DNA of 64,000 bases, taken from positions 310,001 through 374,000 of the forward strand of contig NZ_WJIE01000003.1 in the NCBI RefSeq assembly GCF_009649845.1, read 5' to 3'. This document shows, piece by piece, positions 58,235 through 64,000 of the stretch; positions within the stretch are counted from its first letter, which is position 1; every line of letters starts with the position of its first letter. The position numbers were made by a program, and so were the translations under genes. Source of the DNA: Polyangium spumosum (lineage in GTDB: Bacteria; Myxococcota_A; Polyangia; Polyangiales; Polyangiaceae). The notes under the pieces are model-generated. The model did no database searches, was not told where the DNA came from, and worked only from the letters and a program-made list of their open reading frames with translations.

Positions 58235-59233
58235 ATGAAACGCGCGCTCATCACCGGCATCACGGGCCAGGACGGCTCCTACCTCGCCGAGCTCCTGCTC
58301 GCGAAGGGCTACGAGGTCCACGGCGTCATTCGCCGCTCGAGCTCCTTCAACACCGAGCGCATCGACCACCTCTACCGCGATCCCCACGAGCGCGGCGTCC
58401 GCCTCTTCTTGCACCACGGCGACCTCAACGACGCCTCGTCCCTCCAGTCCATCCTCGCCGACGTCCAGCCTGCCGAGATCTACAACCTCGGCGCCCAGAG
58501 CCACGTCCGCGTCTCCTTCGACATCCCCGAGTACACCGCCGAGGTCACGGCCCTCGGCGCGATTCGCCTCCTCGAGGCCATGCGCAAGATGCGCGTCTCC
58601 GCGCGGTTTTACCAGGCGAGCAGCAGCGAGCTCTACGGCAAGGCCTTCGAGATCCCCCAGCGCGAGACCACGCCTTTCCACCCGCGCAGCCCCTACGCCG
58701 CGGCCAAGGCGTATGCGTTTTACGTCGCGCAGAACTACCGCGAGGCGTATGGCATGCACATCTCGAACGGCATCCTCTTCAACCACGAGAGCGAGCGCCG
58801 CGGCGAGACGTTCGTCACGCGCAAGATCACCCGCGCCGTCGGCCGCATCAAGCACGGCCTCCAGCGCGAGGTGTGGCTCGGCAACCTCGACGCGCGCCGC
58901 GACTGGGGGCACGCCGAGGATTACGTCGACGCCATGTGGCGCATGCTCCAGCAGGACCAGGCCGACGATTACGTCATCGGCACCGGCGAGACCCACTCCG
59001 TCCGCGAGTTCCTGGAGCTCGCCTTTGGCCACGCGGGCCTCGACTGGCAAGAATACGTGCGGATCGATCCGAAATACTTCCGACCCGCCGAGGTCGACGT
59101 CCTGCTCGCCGATCCCACGAAGGCGAAGGAGAAACTCGGCTGGGCGCCGAAGGTCACGTTTCCCGAGCTCGTGCGGCGCATGGTCGACGCGGACCTCGAG
59201 CTCGCGGCGCGGGAAAAGCGGGCGCGGGGATGA
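58235..59233 (+). CDS. gmd: GDP-mannose 4,6-dehydratase
   Basis: A 332-residue extended short-chain dehydrogenase. It opens [20 protein letters not shown] (GxxGxxG), with [20 protein letters not shown] (Ser/Thr-Glu of the active site), [20 protein letters not shown] (YxxxK), [20 protein letters not shown] and [20 protein letters not shown], all signatures of Gmd. It makes GDP-4-keto-6-deoxymannose, the precursor of GDP-fucose or GDP-rhamnose. It is the first gene of the surface-polysaccharide operon. The ATG at 58235 has no strong ribosome site. Confidence 0.95.
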   Translation: MKRALITGITGQDGSYLAELLLAKGYEVHGVIRRSSSFNTERIDHLYRDPHERGVRLFLHHGDLNDASSLQSILADVQPAEIYNLGAQSHVRVSFDIPEYTAEVTALGAIRLLEAMRKMRVSARFYQASSSELYGKAFEIPQRETTPFHPRSPYAAAKAYAFYVAQNYREAYGMHISNGILFNHESERRGETFVTRKITRAVGRIKHGLQREVWLGNLDARRDWGHAEDYVDAMWRMLQQDQADDYVIGTGETHSVREFLELAFGHAGLDWQEYVRIDPKYFRPAEVDVLLADPTKAKEKLGWAPKVTFPELVRRMVDADLELAAREKRARG

Positions 59234-59263
59234 CGAAACGACAGGACGGAGGACGCTGCTGAC

Positions 59264-60235
59264 ATGGGACTCGGCGCTGCACGCAAGACCGCGCTCGTCA
59301 CGGGCGCCGCGGGTTTCCTCGGCTCGCACCTCGTCGATCGATTGCTCGACGAGGGCTACGAGGTCGTCGGCATCGACAACCTCATGACCGGCGACCTCGG
59401 CAACCTCGAGCGCGCCGGCCGCGACCCGCATTTCCACTTCCAGATGGGCGACGTCCGCGAGCCGATCCACGTCTACGCCGAGCTCGTCTTCAACTTCGCC
59501 TGCCCCGCCTCGCCCATTCATTACCAGAGCGATCCGTACGCCACGCTCACCACGAGCGTCATGGGCGCCCTCCGCCTCGTCGAGATGGCCCGCGGCCGCC
59601 GCTGCACCATCGTCCACGCCTCGACCTCCGAGGTCTACGGCGACCCCACGGTCCACCCGCAGCCCGAGTCGTACTGGGGCAACGTCAATCCCATCGGCGA
59701 CCGCTCCTGCTACGACGAAGGAAAACGCTGCGCCGAGACGCTCCTCAATGACGCCCGCCGCGCCTGGGGCGTCGACGTCCGCATCGCCCGCATCTTCAAT
59801 ACGTACGGCCCGCGCATGGCCTTCGACGACGGCCGCGTCGTCTCCAATTTCATCGTCCAGGCGCTCCGCGGCTCGCCCCTCACCCTCTTCGGCGACGGCC
59901 GGCAAACCCGCTCCTTCTGCTTCGTGAAGGACCTGCTCGAAGGGATCCTCTCTCTCGCCCGGCCGGAGCCGATCGAGGGCCCGGTGAACCTCGGCAACCC
60001 CGAAGAGTTCACCATTCGCGATCTCGCCGAGGAGGTCCTCCGTATCGTCGGCTCGGACCTCGAGATCATCCACCAGCCCCTGCCCGCCGACGACCCGCGC
60101 CAGCGCAAGCCCGACATCAGCCGCGCCCGCGAGCTGCTCGGCTTCTCGCCGCAGATCGGCCTCCGCGAGGGCCTACGCGCCACCGTCGCCGATTTCCAGG
60201 CCCGGCTCGCCGAGCGCGCATCGAAAGGACGATAG
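59264..60235 (+). CDS. UDP-glucuronate decarboxylase-like NAD-dependent epimerase/dehydratase
   Basis: A 323-residue member of the extended SDR family. It has KTALVTGAAGFLGSHLVDRL, ACPASPIHYQSDPYATLTTS, HASTSEVYGDPTVHPQPESY and SCYDEGKRCAETL (YDExK instead of YxxxK, typical of UXS). UXS enzymes make UDP-xylose from UDP-glucuronate. The ACPASPxHYQ motif is the family signature. It lies 30 bases after gmd. The substrate is inferred from these signatures. Confidence 0.88.
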   Translation: MGLGAARKTALVTGAAGFLGSHLVDRLLDEGYEVVGIDNLMTGDLGNLERAGRDPHFHFQMGDVREPIHVYAELVFNFACPASPIHYQSDPYATLTTSVMGALRLVEMARGRRCTIVHASTSEVYGDPTVHPQPESYWGNVNPIGDRSCYDEGKRCAETLLNDARRAWGVDVRIARIFNTYGPRMAFDDGRVVSNFIVQALRGSPLTLFGDGRQTRSFCFVKDLLEGILSLARPEPIEGPVNLGNPEEFTIRDLAEEVLRIVGSDLEIIHQPLPADDPRQRKPDISRARELLGFSPQIGLREGLRATVADFQARLAERASKGR

Positions 60236-60243
60236 GCTCCGAC

Positions 60244-61416
60244 ATGGTCCGGATCGCCATCCTCGCGACGCACCCGATCCAGTACCAGGCGCCGCTCTAC
60301 CGCGCCCTCGCCGCCCGCGCGGACGTCGCCATCAAGCTCTTCTTCTGCTGGGACTTCGGCGTCAAGGAGACCCGCGACCCCGGGTTCGGCAAGGCCATCC
60401 GCTGGGACGTCCCGCTCCTCGAAGGGTACGACCACGAATTCGTGCCGAACGTCTCGAAGCGCCCCGGCACCGACCATTTCTTCGGCCTCGTCAACCCCGG
60501 CGCCTTCTCGCGGATGGAGGCCTTCCGCCCCGACGTCCTCATCGTCCACGGTTATGCCCACGCGACCGAAAATGACGTCATGGTCCGGGCGCGCAGGAAG
60601 GGCATCCCCGTCCTGCTCCGCGGCGAATCCAACCTGCTCGCCGAGCGCCCGCCGCACGTCGAGCTCGCCAAGCGCCTCGCCTTGCCCGCGATCTTCCGCG
60701 GCCTCGGCGGCGCCCTCGCCATCGGCACCCTCTCCGCCCGGTATTTCGAGCACTACGGCGTCCCGAAGGAGCGCGTCTTCATCGCGCCCTACACCGTCGA
60801 CAACTCGTTTTTCCAGTCCCAGGCCGGATCCGTCGAGGAAGAGGCCCGCGCCTTCCGCAAAGAGCTCGGCATCCCCGAGGGTGACCTCGTCGTCAATTAC
60901 GCCGCCAAGCTCATCCCCGTGAAGGGCTGCGCCGACCTCATCCGCGCCTTCGCCGCGCGCCCGCGCCCGAATACCCACCTCGTCCTCGTCGGCGACGGCC
61001 CGCTGCGCGGCGAGCTCGAATCCCTCGCGAAATCCCTCTCCGCCCGCGTGCATTTCGTCGGCTTCGTCAACCAGAAGCGAATGCCGGCTGCGTATGCCAT
61101 GGGCGACGTCTTCGTCTTGCCCTCGCGCTTCGAGCCCTGGGGCCTCGCCGTCAACGAGGCCATGAACCTCGGCCTGCCCATCGTCGCCTCCGATCAGGTC
61201 GGCGCCGTCCCCGACCTCGTCGGCCCCGACAATGGCTGGGTCTTCCCCGCGGGCAGCGTCCCCGCGCTCGCCCGCGTCCTCGACGAGGCGCTCGGCAGCC
61301 ACGAGGCCCGCGCCTCGCGCGGGAGGGCCTCGCTGCGCCGCATCGCGGGCTGGGACATCCCCCACACCGCCGAGGGCTTCGTCCGCGCGGCCCGCGCTGT
61401 CGCCTCGCGCTCATGA
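60244..61416 (+). CDS. Glycosyltransferase family 4
   Basis: A 390-residue GT-B glycosyltransferase. The opening is AILATHPIQYQAPLYRALAA, with the acceptor-side FRPDVLIVHGYAHATENDVM, KLIPVKGCADLIRAFAARPR, THLVLVGDGPLRGELESLAK, and the donor motif FVLPSRFEPWGLAVNEAMNL (EPWG-x-x-x-E-A, the E-x7-E variant). It transfers a nucleotide sugar in a growing repeat unit. It is 8 bases after the previous gene, and its stop overlaps the next start (ATGA). Specificity is unknown. Confidence 0.9.
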   Translation: MVRIAILATHPIQYQAPLYRALAARADVAIKLFFCWDFGVKETRDPGFGKAIRWDVPLLEGYDHEFVPNVSKRPGTDHFFGLVNPGAFSRMEAFRPDVLIVHGYAHATENDVMVRARRKGIPVLLRGESNLLAERPPHVELAKRLALPAIFRGLGGALAIGTLSARYFEHYGVPKERVFIAPYTVDNSFFQSQAGSVEEEARAFRKELGIPEGDLVVNYAAKLIPVKGCADLIRAFAARPRPNTHLVLVGDGPLRGELESLAKSLSARVHFVGFVNQKRMPAAYAMGDVFVLPSRFEPWGLAVNEAMNLGLPIVASDQVGAVPDLVGPDNGWVFPAGSVPALARVLDEALGSHEARASRGRASLRRIAGWDIPHTAEGFVRAARAVASRS

Positions 61417-62612
61417 AGCTCGCGCTGCTCTGCCCCGACCTCGTCGACGCGCCCCACGGCGGCATCCCCACCGTGAGCCGCCAGATCCTGCGCCAGCTCG
61501 AGCGTATCGCCGCGGAGCGCCGCGTCCCTCTCGACTTCGACGTCTGGGCCCTGCACGACGCACATCACGACGGGCGCGACGTCGCGCGTGAGGTCGGCCT
61601 GAAGCGCGCCCCGCAGCGCTTCCGCTCCTTCGGCGGATCGCGGCTCGGCATGCTCGCCGCCGCCGCGCGCGAGCGCTCGAACGCCGACCTCGTCTTCACG
61701 ACCCACATCGGCCTCGGCCCCGTCGCGCGCTTGCTGCGTCCCAGGCATGCGCCGATCGTGCAGTTCCTCCACGGCGTCGAGTGCTGGCGCCCCTTGCCCG
61801 TGCGTCAGCGCGTCGGTCTTTGGGGCTCCAACCTTTTGATCAGCAACAGTGGCTTCACGCTCGATCGGTTTCACGAGTGGAACCCTGCGTTTCGGGGCAC
61901 GCCGAGTCGGGTTTGCTGGCTCGGGCTTTCGAGGGATCGGGATTCCCTCACCCCCGTGAGCGATTCCCTCACCCCCAACCCCTCTCCCTCGCGGGAGAGG
62001 GGCGAAGGGGAGAGGGGCGGAGATGCGCCTGCGCTGTCTGCGCTGATCGTCGGCCGCATCCACCCCGAGGAGCGCTACAAGGGCCACGCCGAGCTGATCT
62101 CGATCTGGCCCCAGGTCCGCCGCCAGTGTCCCGGCGCGCGCCTCGACATCGTCGGCGACGGCGCCGCGCGCCCCGACTACGAAGCCCAGGCCAGGCGCCT
62201 CGGCCTGCTCGAGAGCGGCGCCGTCCGCTTCTGGGGCCGCATCCCCGACGAGGAGCTGCGCGCCCTCTACCAGCGCACGACCGTCTTCGCCATGCCGAGC
62301 CGCGGCGAGGGGTTTGGCCTCGTCTACCTCGAAGCCATGGCCGCGGGCGTCCCTTGCATCGGCTCGCTCGACGACGCCGCGCGTGAGGTCATCGTGCACG
62401 GCGAGACCGGCCTCTCCGTGCGTTACGGCGATCAGGAGGGGCTCGCCCGCGCCATCCTCCAGCTCTTCACCGACGCGCCTCTCCGGGATCGCCTCGGCCG
62501 CGCGGCGCGCGCGCGTGTCCTCGCCTCCTTCACCGAAGACCACTTCGGCGCGCGTATCTGGGACGCGCTCGCCGAGCTCCACCCCCGAGCCTTCCGCGAA
62601 GGCGCCGCATGA
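61413..62612 (+). CDS. Glycosyltransferase family 4 with an in-frame REP insert
   Basis: A 399-residue GT-B enzyme: LLCPDLVDAPHGGIPTVSRQ, IVQFLHGVECWRPLPVRQRV, ALIVGRIHPEERYKGHAELI, RLDIVGDGAARPDYEAQARR and FAMPSRGEGFGLVYLEAMAA (E-G-F-G...E donor motif). Around residue 172 a REP-like sequence is translated as DSLTPNPSPSRERGEGERGG, in frame, at the linker between the two domains. The start is ATG 61413 with four-base overlap to the previous gene, and the end overlaps the flippase start (ATGA). Translation is unbroken, so the protein is probably made. Confidence 0.88.
   Translation: MKLALLCPDLVDAPHGGIPTVSRQILRQLERIAAERRVPLDFDVWALHDAHHDGRDVAREVGLKRAPQRFRSFGGSRLGMLAAAARERSNADLVFTTHIGLGPVARLLRPRHAPIVQFLHGVECWRPLPVRQRVGLWGSNLLISNSGFTLDRFHEWNPAFRGTPSRVCWLGLSRDRDSLTPVSDSLTPNPSPSRERGEGERGGDAPALSALIVGRIHPEERYKGHAELISIWPQVRRQCPGARLDIVGDGAARPDYEAQARRLGLLESGAVRFWGRIPDEELRALYQRTTVFAMPSRGEGFGLVYLEAMAAGVPCIGSLDDAAREVIVHGETGLSVRYGDQEGLARAILQLFTDAPLRDRLGRAARARVLASFTEDHFGARIWDALAELHPRAFREGAA
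61944..62012. repeat. REP-like element inside the glycosyltransferase gene
   Basis: Two copies of ATTCCCTCACCCCC (from 61942 and 61963) precede the palindrome CCTCTCCC-TCGC-GGGAGAGG (61981-62000), then GGGGAGAGGGGCGG. The core matches the intergenic element at 57001-57024. Confidence 0.8.
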
Positions 62613-64000
62613 GCGCGGCCGGGGCCGAGCGACTCGGCGCGCCCGGCATGGCCGAGCGAGTCCTGCGCGGCGCCGCCGCCATGAGCGTCGTCGCGATCGT
62701 CGGCTACGTCGGTCAGTTCGTCCTCGTTCCGATCGGCATGCACGCCTGGGGCCCGGCACGTTACGGCGAATGGACCTCGCTCTCGGCCCTCGTCGCGTTC
62801 TTGACGATGACCGACCTCGGCGTCCAGTCACACGTCGTCAACCGCATGTGCGCCCATCACGCGCGCGGCGAGCACGATCGATTCCTCGACGACCTGCACA
62901 GCGCGCTCCGCCTCCAGGGCCCGCTCGCGATCGGCCTCTGGATCCTCGCCGCGATCGTCACGGCGCTCCTGCCGCTCGATACGTGGCTCGGCATCACCAC
63001 CGCGACACGCGTCGAGACGTACCTCACGCTCGCGCTGCTCGGCGCCGAGCTCCTCCTCGGCGTCCCGCTCGGCGCCGTCCGCGGCACCTACCGCGCCACC
63101 GGCCAGCTCGTCCGCGCCGCGTACCTCACCGCCCTCAAGCGCGCCGTCGAGCTCGCCTTGCCCGCCGTGCTCATGCTCGCCGGCGCCCGCTTCCCCCTCG
63201 TCGCACTCGCCCGCGTCGCCTGGGCCCTCGCGCTCGACGCGTACGTGATCCGCGACCTGCACAAGCAACACGCCTGGTTTCGCCTCACGCCCCTCGGCGG
63301 TGATCGCAAGGCGGGCCTCGCGATGCTCGCGCCTGGCGCGCTCTTCTTGCTCGCGGGCCTCGGCGACTTCCTCTCGAGCCAGGGCAACCTGCTCGTCGTG
63401 CAGTCCGTCATCGGCGGCGAGGAGGTCTCGCGCTTCGCGACCCACCGCAACATCGCGAACATGGGCCGCATGGTCTCGATCCAGTTCACCACCGTCGTCT
63501 GGCCCGAGCTCACCGCGCTCGACGCCCTCGGGGATCCTTCGCGGCTCGTACGCGCTCATCGCACCACGGCCAAGCTCTCGGGCTTCCTCGTGGGCCTCTT
63601 GCTCCTCGGCTTCTTGCCCCTCGCCGAGCCCGTCTACGCCGCGTGGACGCTGAAGAAACTCTCGCTCGATCTGCCCACGCTCGGCATGCTCGTCGCGCAG
63701 GCCGTCCTCTGGGGCTTCTGGGGCGTCGGTTCCATCGCGCTGCTCGCGACGAACCGCCAGGGTCGCCTCGCGGTCCTGCTCACGGCGAACGCGGCTCTCG
63801 TGTTCGTCCTGTCTGTCCTCCTCGTCCCGCGCTTCGGCATTCGGGGCGTCGCAGCGGCCTCGCTCCTCGCGGACCTCGCCCTCGCCACCTGGCTCGTCCC
63901 GCGCGCCGCCTGCGACGCGCTCGGCGACCGGCTCGGCGGTTATGCCCGCGAAATCCTCGGCGCGCTGGGCCTCGGCTTGCTCTTGCCGGCCGCGCTCTCG
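62609..64000 (+). CDS. Polysaccharide flippase (Wzx-like), N-terminal part, truncated by the window edge
   Basis: Read from ATG 62609, overlapping the previous stop by four bases, and open for 464 codons to the right edge. The protein has about 11 hydrophobic segments: RGAAAMSVVAIVGYVGQFVL, YGEWTSLSALVAFLTMTDLG, GRMVSIQFTTVVWPELTALD and GIRGVAAASLLADLALATWL. This is the layout of the MATE/RfbX-like polysaccharide transporter family, with the MTDLGVQSHVVNRM segment typical of the group. It would flip lipid-linked repeat units across the inner membrane. The 3' end lies outside the window. Confidence 0.85.
   Translation, partial: MSAAGAERLGAPGMAERVLRGAAAMSVVAIVGYVGQFVLVPIGMHAWGPARYGEWTSLSALVAFLTMTDLGVQSHVVNRMCAHHARGEHDRFLDDLHSALRLQGPLAIGLWILAAIVTALLPLDTWLGITTATRVETYLTLALLGAELLLGVPLGAVRGTYRATGQLVRAAYLTALKRAVELALPAVLMLAGARFPLVALARVAWALALDAYVIRDLHKQHAWFRLTPLGGDRKAGLAMLAPGALFLLAGLGDFLSSQGNLLVVQSVIGGEEVSRFATHRNIANMGRMVSIQFTTVVWPELTALDALGDPSRLVRAHRTTAKLSGFLVGLLLLGFLPLAEPVYAAWTLKKLSLDLPTLGMLVAQAVLWGFWGVGSIALLATNRQGRLAVLLTANAALVFVLSVLLVPRFGIRGVAAASLLADLALATWLVPRAACDALGDRLGGYAREILGALGLGLLLPAALS

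Overview
The window is high-GC DNA with strong G/C preference at third codon positions. It is dense in lipoproteins carrying Gly/Ser-rich stalks (GGMGG, SSSSS), MopE-type calcium-motif and Cys-rich secreted proteins, eukaryote-like kinases, PAS/STAS sensors and DUF2169. That repertoire fits the Myxococcota, most likely Polyangiales (Sorangium/Polyangium relatives). This is an inference from gene content; no rRNA or tRNA gene was seen that could confirm it.

Layout. 1-9.6 kb: the end of an unknown gene, a site-2-type protease with CBS domains, a degenerate histidine-kinase-like protein, a MopE-type lipoprotein, a PLD-like/EVE-like fusion, a GST, an Rpn-like nuclease and a START-like secreted protein. 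9.6-16.3 kb: a DUF4384-like protein, an AlkB/AlkD-like pair, a YCII protein, an 85-bp repeat, a TPR-like protein, a twice-frameshifted gene and a metallo-beta-lactamase-fold lipoprotein. 16.4-31.2 kb: a lipase-like lipoprotein, a HAD nucleotidase, a PAS-STAS protein, a VWA lipoprotein divergent from a huge Gly-rich lipoprotein, an acyltransferase, a degenerate gluzincin peptidase, DUF2169 and a GT2. 31.3-45 kb: thioredoxin, a pseudokinase-propeller protein, the glycolytic operon gapA-pgk-tpiA-secG running into a GT39-like gene and a hexapeptide acetyltransferase, then a stalked lipoprotein and an O-antigen-ligase/TPR protein. 45.1-48.9 kb: a giant Cys-rich serine hydrolase and a small unknown gene. 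49.07-56.35 kb: mobile DNA (below). 56.4-64 kb: two unknown genes, then a polysaccharide operon (gmd, UDP-glucuronate decarboxylase-like, two GT4, flippase) that runs off the end.

The most unusual region is 49.07-56.35 kb. A single array of 21-bp tandem repeats is split into three pieces by two different but related IS1-family-like transposons. Element A is 49141-52019 and element B is 52196-56248. Each has short terminal inverted repeats starting GGT, is bounded by an 8-bp direct repeat (CGTCCGAG for A, CGTCGTAG for B), and carries a one-ORF DDE transposase at one end. At the other end, reading the opposite way, each carries a regulator operon that begins with a small helix-turn-helix gene. 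In element B this operon holds three HTH genes plus a sigma-factor-like gene, all overlapping. The leaders of the two HTH operons are clearly homologous over about 100 bases and keep a 7-bp stem with a 17-nt loop. Both transposase genes are preceded by the same GGACA-N5-TGTCC inverted repeat. I read this as a family of regulated, passenger-carrying IS1-like transposons that target a minisatellite.

Other recurring themes are enzyme families whose catalytic residues are lost (kinase without DFG, HALAH instead of HExxH, PLD without its His and Lys, histidine kinase without an N-box) and several unexplained intergenic repeats. Start codons were chosen from Shine-Dalgarno spacing and overlaps, so some starts are uncertain by a few codons.
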